DNA of 64,000 bases from Alisma plantago-aquatica. Its lineage: Eukaryota; Streptophyta; Magnoliopsida; Alismatales; Alismataceae. The notes beneath the pieces are model-generated. The model did no database searches, was not told the origin of the DNA, and worked only from the letters and a program-made list of their open reading frames with translations. How positions within the stretch are numbered: position 1 is the stretch's first letter; each line of letters begins with the position of its first letter. Both the position numbers and the translations under genes were made by a program. The stretch is taken from contig OY856411.1 in assembly GCA_963693085.1 (NCBI GenBank), positions 71,902,001-71,966,000 of the forward strand. The letters are read 5' to 3'. Shown here piece by piece: positions 1 to 12,564 of this stretch.

Positions 1-11
1 TTCTTTAGCAC

Positions 12-209
12 TTCATATCACTTAGGATGTAAGTGTATAATGTGTGTTAAATTTCAATAAATTTTGATAGCATTTCCCCTTTTCTTCTCTAGATACATAT
101 GTAGGTAGGTATTTTCCCATCTACATCGATGTACTTGGAGAACTGTGGGGAAATGCTACTACAATTTATTGAAATCAATCACACATTATACACTTACTAG
201 TGATATGAA
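12..209. repeat. Fold-back (MITE-like) inverted repeat
   Basis: The left arm (12-79) and right arm (147-209) are near-perfect inverted copies over about 63-68 bp, starting TTCATATCACT and ending in GCATTTCCCC at the loop, with a loop of about 67 bp. The right arm lacks a few bases near its outer end. Transcribed RNA would form one long hairpin. It lies just upstream of the TNP2 relic. I could not define a target-site duplication, so it may be a MITE or part of the CACTA element. Confidence 0.6.
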
Positions 210-354
210 AAGCTCAGGAATGGGTAGGTAGTCTAAATTCATCAATGTAAATGCTAATAGATGATTAGGGATCAATTCAAACATTTTTAATCAAAGTTGA
301 TTTATTATCTAGAACTTGATGAGCTATGTGTCTCCCATCTAATTATATAATGGA

Positions 355-3320
355 TCAATCATTGATGTCTAGTCCAAATCACTGCACTCTGAAGTTTATT
401 AATGGTCTTTATGAGTTTCTAAGATTTGTAGAGTAACATAGAAAACAACTTGGAGATAGGTTCTAATTGTCCCTATAGGAATTGTAGTAACAACTTAAAA
501 TGTGACACTGTTGACATGATCAAATATCATGTCATGTACCGCTCAGATTGAATAGGGCTATACAAAATGGTACTAGCATGGAGATATTCCTAGTAAGAGA
601 TCACTAGATGTCGGTAGGGGTATTTGTTCAAAAAGAAGTGATTGATGATGTTAATGAGAATGAACCAATTCCAATAGACATGATTATTGCAATGCTAGAT
701 AGTTGTGGGGTAAATGTTGTAGATCTAACTCACTTATTTAGAAATGGCATGCATGATGTTGAAAAGCCATTATACTTAGGTTGTACTAAGTTAACAAAGT
801 TGAGTGTTGTGTTGAGATTGTATACTCAAAAGGATAACAATAGATGATGCAACATAAGCTTCACTTGTCTATTATCTTTGTTGAATAGATTCTTCCTAAA
901 GGCAATGAGGTTCCAATCTCAAAATACAAAATGTAAAAGAAGTTGTGAACACTAGGAAGATACATGCTTGTCGAAATGACAGTGTGCTATTTCAAAAGGA
1001 CTATATCGATTTGAAAGAATGTCTGGAATGTTGGATGTCTAGGTGGAGAAGGACGACATCAAGTAAAACTAAAATTGAGTCTCCTACAAAGATGATGTGG
1101 TATCTTCCTAAAATACTGATTTCAACGCTTGTTTGCAAATACCATACTTGCACAAAATTTATTTTGACATGCAAAGGTAAAGAAAAATGATAATGGTATT
1201 CTATGACATGCTTCAGATTCCCCATTGTAAAAGAAGATTGATTTATTGTATTCCAAATTTGGTGAAGAATCTAGGAATTTAACACTTGGACTTTGATGGG
1301 ATGAATCCATATGGAACATTAAGTAGCCAACATAGCACTTGGGGAATCATGATTAGTATATATAATCGTCATTTGTGATGATGCATGAAGAATGAATAAG
1401 TCATGTTGTCCTTGTTGATATGGGCTCCAAATAACCTAGAAATGATATTGATGTTTACCAAGAACCTCTGATTCATGACCTAAAAAACTCTGGGGAGAAG
1501 ATGTGATGAATTATGATGCTTTGCTCAAATATATGTTTAATTTACTTTCTATGTTGTTTTGCACTATTAATGACTTTATCAATTATGGGAGCTTGTTTGA
1601 CTATAGCGTCAAAGGAACCAAGGCATGTCATGTATGGGAGGAAAATATAGATTCAATGTGAATAAAAAATGGCGGTAAGGTTGTATATCTTGGTCATCAA
1701 AGGTTTCTTACAATGGTGCATTCTTAACAAAAATTGCACAAAACATTTAGTAGCTCAATTGAGGAATGGAGTGCCCCTGAACTTATGTCAGGGGAGGATG
1801 TTTATGCAAGAGTAAACAACATTGTAAATCATTTTGGTAGGAGACCATGTACTACTCTTATAGGTGAAAAGTCTTTATTCAAAAAATGGTTACTATTTTT
1901 TGGGATCTTCCTTATTGGAGTTCTTTGACAGTTTGACATTGTATTGATGTCATGCACATTGAGAAAAATATTTATGATAGTATCATTATTATTTTGTTGA
2001 ATATAAAAAGCAAGACTAAAGATGGAATCAAATCCATAATGGCCCTACATGAAATGGGTATAAGGATAGAATTAACAATAAAAGTTACCAAGGTTCGTCA
2101 CACATATTTACCTCTTGCTTGTTACACCTTGTTTGCACAGGAGAAGATAACTTTTTTTGAGTGCTTTCTTAATGTTAAGGTACCACAAAACACTCTAGTG
2201 TCACATATATTGGTTGTGTCTATTCTAACTATAGTTCCTAAGCATGCAAGGTTTGCAATCACTAGGCTTTGCTTCTTTTTCAACACTGTATGCAGTAAAG
2301 TTATTGATTCTAAGAATCTAGATAAGTTGTAATGAGAAGTGGTCGTTACCCTATGCCAACTTGAGCAATATTTTCCGCCTTCATTCTTTGATATCATGGT
2401 ACATCTAGTTGTACATTTCACTAGGGAAGTGAAAATATTGGGTCCAATTTTCTTACATTGGATGTATCCTTTTGAGTGGTACAAGAGTGTTCTTAAAGGT
2501 GATGTTTGGAACCATTGTCAGCTCGAAGGGAGTATCATTGAGGGCTCTGTTTCAGGATGGTCAAGGGCTTTTGCAATGACTTTTTGGGTTGCAACAAAAC
2601 TCCTACTAATATTGTTAATCATGGCGTTTATTGGAAAAGGTACATTGGGAGAACTACATATAGATATTAGTCATGAGCAGTGGGAACAAACACACTTGTA
2701 TGTTTTATACAACATTGACGATGTGGGTATTTCATTCACCAATCACAGCAATAATCTCCAGACAACCTATCCTCGAGCCAATTCAATGTGGCATTCTAGA
2801 TAGCATAATCAGACGTTTATTGTGTGTTTTGAAGAGAAAATATTTAGTCAACTATCTCAAACACCAAATAATGTTACAGAAACTATCAAATGACTAGTGT
2901 ATAAGGCAAAGACGCACGTCGCATCTTACAAAGGATTTTACATAAATGGATTTGCATACTACAAAAAATGTCAAGATGATAAAAATGTTATCCAAAATAG
3001 TAGGGTCACCCTTCAAGCATCTTCCTTGTATTCTTTAGTGACAAGGATAAGAGTCTACATGAAGGAAATATCTCTTATTACAGTGTCACTAAAGACATAT
3101 GCAAAAATTACTAGATAGAGTTTAGAATTCCATTATTTAGGCGTAAATGGGTTAATAACAAAAAAGAGTCGTAGTTGATGAACTCGATTTCACAATAGTG
3201 AAATTTTGAGTGGACAGGTGAGAAGGATCAACCATTCATCATGGCATAATAGGAAAAGAAAACATTCTATATCGACAATCTTGAAAATGAAAAATGATAT
3301 TCATTCTTCATGGGAAAATA
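355..3320 (+). pseudogene. CACTA (En/Spm) TNP2-type transposase relic
   Basis: This is a decayed transposase of the CACTA superfamily, read across several frames. About 360-560 matches the N-terminal transposase-associated region (FINGLYEFLRFVE). About 760-1030 matches the TNP2 core (LYLGCTKLTKLSVVLRLY, then KIHACRNDSVLF). 1600-1720 matches the segment with WSTKG-like and YLGHQRFL motifs. 1952-2330 contains MHIEKNIYDSI and LLNIKSKTKDG, hallmarks of TNP2. 2339-2560 contains the DUF4218-like stretch (PPSFFDIMVHLVVHFTREVK, then WMYPFEWYKSVLKG). 2920-3250 matches the DUF4216-like tail (FYINGFAYYKK, then FPLFRRKWVNNKK). Many stops and frameshifts make it inactive. Conserved CACTA termini were not found, so element borders are unknown. 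The domain order is complete, so it derives from a once full-length transposase gene. Confidence 0.88.
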
Positions 3321-3562
3321 CAGTTCTTGATAGTGGATGAATGCCTAGTTATGACCAAAAACTCATGTGGATGTCCATGCTTGCTTGTTGGGTTCATTTT
3401 TTACTATTATTTGGTTTGCATACTGAGCCTCTCTCTTTTCAAATGTAAACTAATACTCTCCTTTCTATACTCTCCTTGAGTATAACTTGTGATTTTCCCT
3501 TTACAATGTAATAAGTAAGTAAGAATAGGAAAATTTTAACTTTTGTTATGGGGAAGAGAAGT

Positions 3563-3800
3563 TGTTCTACACCAGGCGGGCTGATGGACTGAGAAGTCTG
3601 ATCAATCGACTGAAGAACCGATGAGGCCAGACGATAGGAGGAGCCAATGATCGACTATAAGCCCAACTAATCAAGAAGAGGAGTCCAGTCAACTACTTGA
3701 TATAGAGACAGTCAACTGACCGATGGAAGACAATCTACCGATTGGGAATTCCAACCAATTGACTGGAGGGTCCAGTCGATCAACCGATCTATTCTAACAA
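3563..3800. repeat. Orphan degenerate word array, GTCGACTGAYCGA-like
   Basis: About ten short related words (for example ATCGACTGAAGAACCGAT, GTCAACTGACCGAT, GTCCAGTCGATCAACCGAT) are scattered at irregular spacing over roughly 230 bp. Some form dyads, for example GACTGG and CCAGTC around 3760-3775. A purine-rich run (ATGGGGAAGAGAAG) lies just upstream and could be a degraded polypurine tract, which would make this the U3 of an LTR remnant. No LTR partner was found. Confidence 0.45.
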
Positions 3801-4667
3801 CATATTTTCCATGATAGGTTGCTACATGATAAGCATGACCTTAGGTGGTAGAAATTCTTTTGTAGTTTAAATAATTATGTTAGTATGTCCACAACCTCGC
3901 TCATATGTTTTGTGATAGCATGTTTTGTGTAAAGATAGGGTTTTCGTGATCCATGACTTTACTTTTATGCGATTAAACATTGGAATTCGACTATTTTTTA
4001 TTTAATTACTTGATTATGTTAATCATGTTAACAATTTTATCCTAAGGGATTCAGAGCAATATGTAGAGGAAGGATAATCAAAGATATCATGAAGAAACCA
4101 TCAACACTCATAAGTAATAAATGTTAACATTGACATATACATAATGTATCAAATACATTGAATTTACAAATAAGTTTATTACACTATTCTATGTAAACAT
4201 TCATAGGACAACACTTGAATGCCTCGTCTAGTCCCATGCCAAAAGGTCCAAGGTTATCTAACTTTTGGTTCAACAAGCATAGACATAGTCCTTGAAATAA
4301 TCATGATTTCGGTACAAGAATATACTTGAGATAAAATAAGAGAAAAAAAGAAAAATGTAGGCAAATGTTGGTATGTACTAAAAATACTATTTGGGTAGTA
4401 GGAAGAAAGACTTGGAAGAGAAATTAGGATGCATGTGATATAAAATTTAAATAACAATTGATAAAGTGCAATAAGAGATACAATGAATATTTATGGTAAA
4501 AAAGATTTATGGGGCATTTCAAAAAGATTTCATTTGATTAATTGTTTTAACTTGCCAATAATAAAATGTGTAAAAATGCATAAATATGGAACAAGCAATA
4601 TAAACGTGAATAAATAGACTAGTGACATCCAACAATATGGATAGAAGTAGCTGGACCACCATAGACC

Positions 4668-4825
4668 ACCTATTTAGGGACTAAAACCCAATAAGTATGT
4701 GCAATCATGGCCAAATACTCCCAATTTAGAGACTATGTTCAAGGAATGTGTGCAACTAAGGCCAAACAACCCTAATTTAGGGACTAATTGCACATGGGGT
4801 ATGTGCAACTAAGGCCTAATCCCCC
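4668..4825. repeat. Three degenerate ~50 bp direct repeats
   Basis: Three copies start near 4671, 4722 and 4772, a spacing of 50-51 bp. Each contains a TTTAGGGACTA-like motif followed about 20-25 bp later by TATGTGCAACTAAGGCC or a close variant. Confidence 0.6.
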
Positions 4826-7800
4826 CTCATATGTTAAACATACTAGGCATGTGTCACTATTGCTTGTATAATAGAGTTTGGCAAGTGGTAATTAAGTCAT
4901 ATATGATAAGGATTCAATAGTATCAAAAATGATTTCTAGATTAATGTGAATAGATTAGGATAATTTCAAATGATTACTTCAATTATAAAATCAAATGATT
5001 ATGCCTCATTCAAAAGAATGCAATACAAAAGGTATCAAAAGGAGATGGAATCCCAAACATCTCAAGTGAGAAGTGCCTACCTTACACATTCACTATCTAA
5101 TGCTAATAATGTACTCTAGTACACAAGGTCACTCGTCCATCCAATAAACCAATTATTCATGTCGTAAATATACATTGCACATGTGTATTCAAATCCTAAG
5201 TTAGATATAAATTATATATTATTCCCATTCTATGGTCAAAAACCTAGAAATATTAGAGTTCTTAATCTTTATAAGTATGCTTGTGTTTGATGATATATCT
5301 ATTATTACCTAGTTGCTAATCATTACATGCCTTTCTTATATGGAATTACATTTTAATATTCCCAATGATTTATTTTACCAAGATAAGTTAAAATAAGATC
5401 AACTACATGTCTAATCATAGAAAAGATACATTTTCCAACTTAAGCCTTCGAATATTATGTGCTCAATAATACTAAGACATGTTTTAGTCTAGTAGTTGAA
5501 TATGCACATAATTAAAAATGTGATATATGTATGATTGGTAAAAGGTTGGTTTACATATAGCATGTTATCTAAAGTAATTTAGATTGAGTCACTGATAAAA
5601 GTATCTATACACTTTCTTCCATATGTCAATTTATTAAAGTGAATATAAACATTTTGTGTATTTATGTGTATTTCTAAGTGTATCTAAGGTTTTTACTTCT
5701 CAAAATTATTGCAGTTACATATTCTTACAATATTTAAACAAATATAGTAGTAGTATAATAACTACTAGGGTAATCAATCCAAATATATAAGTTATTTCCA
5801 TGATGAAGTATTACCCATTTAATCCAATTGATTACCATCACATTTAATCTGTATTATGTTCCTACTAATTATGTTAATAGAATTATGATTATAAGATCAC
5901 AATTCAATAGTACACAAACTTGCATTACCTATGTACCAATAAATATGCATGATAACGTAATATATATGTATTAGTAATTGGTCAAACATTGTGATGCACT
6001 TGTATGACTAAGTTTAATTATAATATGTCTAGGGATTATCATAACTAATAACTAAAAAAATCAATGTGATCTAGTTATTAATAATTTAACTACAGATGGG
6101 GAAGACAATGACCTATAGATCTTATAACTGGTAGGTATAGCGGGTGTAAGAGATTTGTCAATCCTCTAATATCCTTATCTGAATCGGGATTCAACCTCTC
6201 TGATCCACATCATATATCAATCAAGGAGAAACTCGTTGAGTTCTCATTAGTTGGTAGAATAAACTACTATAGGTCTAAAAATATACCTCAAAGTTGAGTT
6301 TTTTGGCAAGAACACGAGGTTAATTACTGTTGAAGTGGTATCCAACCACAACAGTTGTAGGTGTGAGGGAAAAATCTAGAGAACAAAGATGAACAATGGT
6401 GGAGGGTGGAGTGGGGCGATGATGTTGGAGGTCTTAGTCTTTATTTTGCAGATTCTTCCCAATAGAAGGAGAAGCATGGAGGAGGAATGGGGGCAACATA
6501 CAACTGCTAAAGGAGATCCATGTGATGGTGTATGAGCCAGAGGTCTATAAGCAAAACGTGTCATTGTTCAGGGTGCCAACTGAACTTCCTTCGGCAACTA
6601 CAGTGGCAAAATCCCTTCTTCTATTGACAAACCTTGAAGGAAGGAGGATGGTGGGGATATTCTCATCTCTCCTAGAGTTATTATCATTCAATGTAGCATG
6701 ACCAAAAGGTCTGAAATATGGAAATCATCTATATAGAAAGAAAGAAGGACGATGAATGAGGACTTATACATGGTGATGAAGGCTCTATTGGCACGGAGAG
6801 GAGGCACTGTGGTCATTGAAGAAGCTTCCATAAATGAAGGTTTGTAGATGGTGTTCTCTCAATTGCTACTACAATCTATCATAGGACACCAGGCGTCTAG
6901 TATTTTGTCTATAGGTTGGGGAAGAATAAAAGAAGAGATAGAATGGAGGCTAGTGTTTTAGACCACAAGGAGAAGAAATAGTTAAGGGAGGGGATGAGAA
7001 GAGGGGAAGATGATGGGAAGAAGAGACAAACAGGAAGAGGAGAAGGATGATGGATCCCGAGCGGCACTGGCCAACTATTTGTAGCTCGGTTCTCCATGAG
7101 AGACACATTTCCAAAGTCATAGGGTAACAATATGTGTGAGCTTTGGCTAGATGAGAGAATACTAGAAAGGGGAAGGAATAGGAAGGAGTGGCATTGGGGA
7201 GATTAAATCTGAAACTAACAATGAAAATTTTATCTAAATAAAGGAAATTAATGTGGAAAGTTCAAGCATTTAATTTGATGGACAAATGATGTCTGTTTGG
7301 GACCAAACTTAGGGAGATGATAGATTAGACCATGAACAATTTAAATAATTTATCAACTTATTATTCTGAATGAGTTTATATCATGAATTGGTCGATGACA
7401 TTACTAATCATTTTATGATTTAGAAGATTATAACGATCTAACCACTATTTAGAAGGATATTAATGCCTATTATTTAGTGTTTATTTCTTAAAATAATTAT
7501 GTTCAAGTCATTAAAACCATTATACAATCAAGACAAAATTAAATGTCACAACTCATAAAATTTGTGAATGAGTCATTTTCTTACATTTTCAATCATCTAT
7601 AAATATTTGACTACCAAAATTAGGGAGAAAAATATATTAGTCATTTATCACCTAAATAAATTGGTAAGCTGAGGTTTTAGGATAATTATGACATTTTATT
7701 ACACTAGGTTACAAAAATAATTTTAGATGTATGTTATAGATATAGATGAATTATATCTTGAAGCATATGTTAAACACTAAATTATTATTTAAAAATAAGT

Positions 7801-8317
7801 TGATTACTTATTATTGATGATATTTAAAAGAATTAATTTTTTCTATAAAATAATATTTTATGTTGAATGAGACTTAATAATATGAAGTGTTACTTAGATT
7901 TCACTGTGTTACATTTTGTTTGTGGATATAGCATATATATGATACATATTAGAAGTATGTGGTGATATATATGTATCTGTATTTATATATATAATCCCTG
8001 AATAATTATTAAGTCTATGATTCATTCAAAAAGAGACAAGCATGGAAAGCTTGATGGACTAAGCGTTGGTTAGCCGAAGCTTGGTGTGTCATCTATCTAG
8101 TGGAAGTGTGATGATAGATATGTGGGTCTGCCAAAGCAGGGTGCATATTCTATCGTGTTAGCTTTTAGGGTCTGGCTTAACTAGGTGAGCTTATACGATT
8201 AAGTGTCTAGAAGCATGCAAATGGACTATGGCAAGGAGTTGTGCAAGAGTTACATGAGATGCAATTGGCAAAAGTTGTATACTGAAATAGTCAAGTTGTA
8301 GGTGATCAGCCAAAGTT

Positions 8318-8392
8318 GACTCATAATTTGATGAAATATGGATCTAGTTTCACTTGACTCATGACTTGATGAAATATGGATCTTGTCTCACT
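8318..8392. repeat. 38 bp tandem duplication
   Basis: 8318-8355 and 8356-8392 are near-identical tandem copies (GACTCATxAxTTGATGAAAT core). The divergence is small, so the duplication is fairly recent relative to its surroundings. Confidence 0.7.
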
Positions 8393-8597
8393 AGAAAATT
8401 GTTCGCTACAATCTTCCAAATTAGTAGTGAGGAATAAATTTTTTGACAAAATAGTGGGAGCGATAATCAATGGAAGTACTAATTAATATTGTTAATGCTA
8501 TTACATCAAATCAAAAGTTTTTTTTTTCAAAAAATTTAAAATTTTCTTTTATAGAAACGAATGGAAAACACAAATATGTTTTCATTTTGATCAGTCC

Positions 8598-9700
8598 TCG
8601 ATAAGGACAACCTGAACATGAATAACTTCCATGATGGATTAAGGATGTTGCGAATTATTCTCACTCAAGAGCACAAGCTCTATGTCTTGGAGACACCAAA
8701 GCTGGATGAACCCGCTCTCATTGTACCTCAGGCTGATAGGAATGCTTACAAGAAGCACTCTAAAGATGTCATGGATGTCAAGTGTGTGATGTTATGCTCA
8801 ATGAACTTTGAGCTGTAGACACAACATGAGAACATATATGTTATTGAGATGGTACCACATCTTATAACACAAACCCAGATAAGGAAAGACAAGAGAGTAT
8901 GATGTCTCAAAGGCATTCTTCAAGTGCAATATGGATAAAGGAGATCCAATAGGTCCCCATGCACTGAAGTTGATTGGGTGTGTGGCGAACTTTGCTAGAT
9001 TGGGATTTCCCTTAGGCCAAGAGTTGGCCGTAGATGTGGTTCTACAATCATTGTCAGAATTATAAATCCAATTTGTCATGAACTACAACATGAGTAGTTT
9101 CGAGAACATCTTAGAGAGAAATGACACCCCATATATCTTCTTTAGATGGGAGCATAGCTAGTCTTTCTTGTTCTTTTGTGGGTTACCCGTGCTTGGTCAC
9201 CTTCTAGCTTTGTTTCTTTTTCTTGAAGGTTGTCTACCTGCTTAGTAAGCAGGAGTTGTAAACTTTTTTCTCGTTTTTAGCCCACAATGAGAGGAGTGGG
9301 ATGAATAGAAGATCCTCTGGCTTAAATAAAAAAAAAAGAGTAGTTTCGAGAAGCCATTGTCGGAATTACTTGGTATGTTGAGGACAGATAAAGCGTATAT
9401 GAATAAGGACAAACTAAAATTTATGATGATGATCAATAGTGGAAAAGGGAAGTTCAAGGGAAAAGGCAAATCTAAGAAGAGTTCTAAAGCTAGATAGAAA
9501 CCAAAGCCTTCTACACTAAAAGCTAAGGGATGAGTGATAAAGGAAGGGAAGTGCCACCACTATCACCACCCTGGATACTAGCAAAGGAACTACCCTCTTT
9601 ATATAGAGGAACTCAGGAAGAAGAAGGATATAGCGATCTCCACTTCAGTACCCGAGAAGAAGTAAGCTAGAAATCTGAGGAGTAAAAGTTTCTTCCACTA
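8598..9700 (+). pseudogene. Ty1/copia gag relic
   Basis: The reading NNFHDGLRMLRIILTQEHKL (8618 on) followed by YVLETPKLDEPA matches the start of plant copia gag (UBN2/Retrotran_gag_2 type). Further pieces continue to about 9080 (LKLIGCVANFARLGFPLGQE). After an inserted retroposon the reading resumes with PELLGMLRTDKAYMNKDK, a lysine/glycine-rich stretch and a ruined CCHC knuckle (CHHY around 9555). Gag normally forms the capsid particle that packages element RNA. Stops and shifts abolish the frame. The upstream leader, primer-binding site and 5' LTR are absent or unrecognisable, so the element is 5'-truncated or heavily eroded. Confidence 0.8.
9107..9337 (+). mobile_element. 231 bp retroposon (truncated LINE or SINE) with poly-A
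   Basis: This block splits the copia gag. It is flanked by an exact 15 bp target-site duplication, GAGTAGTTTCGAGAA, at 9092-9106 and 9338-9352, and ends in an A-rich tail (9324-9337). Long variable duplications and a 3' poly-A tail are the signature of target-primed reverse transcription. The body resembles a LINE 3' end more than a tRNA-headed SINE, since I see no A/B box head, but the class is uncertain. The gag reading resumes cleanly after the second duplication. Confidence 0.85.
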
Positions 9701-9749
9701 TAGTAGGAATTTGTCATTCATCTAATGGGCATGAAATAGAATCACTCAA

Positions 9750-12557
9750 TTGCTATTATGCACCTACCATTAATGAAAAACATTTTATATATTGTATGGA
9801 CAATAATATTATGAATACTTTGAGGTTTTATTTTTAAAATATAAGATCATATATGGAAATGCCCATTGTCTCAGAGTATATACTCGATAGTTTGAAAGAC
9901 AAATATGTAGAACGCATATGTTGAATTGTTCAATGACTCAAACGATGAATACCTATAGCATTGTCATCTAGAGCACATAAATAAGAAATGCATTTATAGA
10001 ATCCATAAAGATGGTTGTATAGACTCTTTTGGTCTTTGAATCAATAAATACATGAAGTGTTATTTGTTGGAAAATATGACAAAAGCACCTTTCACTAGAA
10101 ATAGTGGGTGAGCAAGTATTCTATTAGGGCTCATACATGCTAATGTATATAAACCTTTTAGAACAAATGCTAGAGGTGACTACTAGTACCTCATTGTAGT
10201 TACTGACGATCTCAGTAGAAATTATAATTTGTATTTGATGAATTACAATTCCAAATCTCTTGATGCGTTCAAGGAGATCATGAACGGAGTACATAACCAG
10301 CTTGGTTGAATATTTTGATATGATTGATGTGGAATATATTTAGAATTAAGAGTTTGAGGACCTTTTGGGAAAATGTGATGATGTATCACAAAGAACTCCA
10401 CTTGAAACATAATGATGTATTAAAAAGAAGGTATCATACCCTATTAGACATGGTGTAATCATCAATAAATCTAACTGATCTTCCAAATACCTTTTGAGGA
10501 ACATGTTTTACGCTAAACAATATACCATCTAAAATAGTTTTAAAAGACAACATATGAGATATGGAATGAGAAGTTTCCCAGTATGTCTTTTGTAAGGATT
10601 AGGAATGAAAGATTATATAAGAAAATATTTTCTTGAAAACCTTTGTCCACAAATTATATAAATATTATTTTTTTGAATACTACTTTTATATTCCTATCTG
10701 ACAACAAAAGTGTTTGTTTGTCAGATGGATGTATTCCTAAAGGGTAACTTAATTCCAGAAGAATCAATGGGAGATAATAGAACTCGAAAAGTTCAAGACT
10801 AATAAGAAAATATTGAACTTAAAGAGGTATAGTAGGAGAAATGAGAATAACAAATTGTTGTGTAATCTCAAGTTCCTTATGTAATGCAAAATCTCATAGA
10901 TCTTGTAGGACACACCTTGAGCTTGAAAGATTAGGATATCTTACAAATCAAGAAGGTGGTATGTTGGTCATAGGCGATGAGACAAAAACCTACCTAGAAG
11001 CTATTGAGGGACTAGAGTATGAGAAATGTCTTGAAGCCATTGTATGCAAGATGGACTTTGTGTACACCAACAAGGTATTGTATGCAAGATGGACTCCATG
11101 TACACTAATAAGGTATGACCTTGGTGGATTCACCTGAAGGGGTAAACCCAAAGGGTGCAATTGCGTCTTCATGAAGAAGACCAACATGGATGGTAGTGTA
11201 CATACCTCTAAGAGAAGATTGGTTGTAAAGGGTTTCAAACAAATTCAAGGAATTGAACATGACGAATCATTTCACCAGTTGCCATGGTCAAACCCATAAA
11301 GATGATGCTTGTCATTGCAGCTTATTATGACTATGAGATTTTGCATATGGATGTAAAACCATATTCCTTAGCGGGAATATTCAGGAGGATGTGTGCATGG
11401 CACATCTTGAAGGTTTTATAAATCTAATTAATGCAATAAAGTATCAAACTATAAAGGTTAATCTATGGATTGAAGCAAGCATCTCGAAGCTAGAATGTTC
11501 CATTTGATAAGACAATGAAAGGGTTTGACTTTAGTCAAAATGAAGATGAAATTTGTGATTACAAGAAGTTAGTGGGAGCATATTTACGTTTCACATAATC
11601 ATGGGGATTGATGTCCTTATCCTGCAAATATTAAAACCTGACTGGAAAGTACCTGCTCTATGAAGAAGTCAAGAGAAGCATCCTATATCTTAGGAATCAA
11701 AATCTATAGAGATAGATTTAGAAAGCTTCTTAACCTAACTAAGAGAAATATATTGGCAAGATGTTGAAGCGATTGAATATACATGATTCACTGAGAGAAA
11801 ATGTGTTCATATTCCATGGAACTAATCTTTCAAGATTGTAGTATCCCAATTCTTGAGAAGAACGAGAGCACATAAGTGTGATGACATATGCATTTGAAAT
11901 TGGATCTATCATGTATGTAATCTTATGTACTCATCTTGTTGTCTCGTAGGTATTAAATATGATGAGAAGATATTAGTCAGATCCCAGTCAAAGTCATTTG
12001 ACTACCATAAAGATTATCCTTGAGTACTTGACAAGCACTAAAAGGAGTAATTCCCTAATTATGGTAATAAGGAGAGTTGGGTGTGAATGTTTGCACCAAT
12101 GCAAGCTTCAAAAATGAGAACGAAGATATACGGTCGGAATCTAAGTTTATGTTTGACATTAAAATAAGAACGGTAAGCTGGAAAAGTTCTGAGCACCAAA
12201 CAATTGTTAATTTTACAATAAAAGTTGAGTACCTAGTTGTTTTGAACACAATAAGGATAGTGTATGGATCAAGAAGTTCATTTAGATGAACTTCAGGGAG
12301 GTTCCAACCATTGATGTCATAGTAGAAATATTGTGACAACAATGGAGCTACTGGATAGATTAAGAATCTCAGATAGCATACTATTGCATTTTATCTGATA
12401 CGAGAGGTTGTACAATGAGGAGATGTAAAGGCTTGCAGTACTGACTAGAAGCAAATGTTGCTAACCCGTTACCAAAGAACTTGAATAGTAGAAACATGAT
12501 GGAAATGTTAAGATCAGTTGGAATAAGATTTGAAAGTGATTGGCTCTAAGTGCAAGT
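9750..12557 (+). pseudogene. Ty1/copia pol relic (integrase, RT, RNase H)
   Basis: Fragments of copia pol appear in normal copia order. About 9880-10080 carries GAG-pre-integrase pieces. About 10110-10480 holds integrase core pieces (NARGDY, VVTDDLSR, FKEIMNGVHNQLG). About 10840-11140 is the acidic linker before RT (EAIEGLEYEKCLEAI). About 11140-11460 is the RT start (GVNPKGCNCVFMKKTNMDG, LVVKGFKQIQGIEHDESF). About 11880-12540 contains RNase H pieces (WKSSEHQT, the ATMELLDRLR region, VGIRFESDWL). The RT catalytic YVDD region is not recognisable. Every domain is broken by stops and frameshifts, so the copy is dead. The order integrase before RT is diagnostic for copia rather than gypsy. Confidence 0.8.
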
Positions 12558-12564
12558 GGGATTC
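12551..12564 (+). other. Polypurine tract of copia element
   Basis: TGCAAGTGGGATT lies between the last RNase H codons and the LTR start, where second-strand DNA synthesis is primed. The match to the AAGTGGGAG-like tract usual in this copia group is imperfect. Confidence 0.6.

Larger units (their letters stand above)
3801..8590. other. AT-rich DNA without recognisable gene
   Basis: No coding family is recognisable. ORFs here are short and unsupported. The stretch is AT-rich, with two small direct-repeat clusters listed separately. The segment from about 6100 to 7200 is less AT-rich and has purine-rich tracts, but I could not assign it. The last part (about 8000-8590) may include ruined leader or LTR sequence of the copia element that follows, but no LTR end or primer-binding site is visible. 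Confidence 0.6.

Noticed and set aside
6376..7130. Two Pro/Ser/Leu-rich minus-strand ORFs
   Set aside because: Composition reflects purine-rich tracts on the plus strand; no motif, family or flanking signals.
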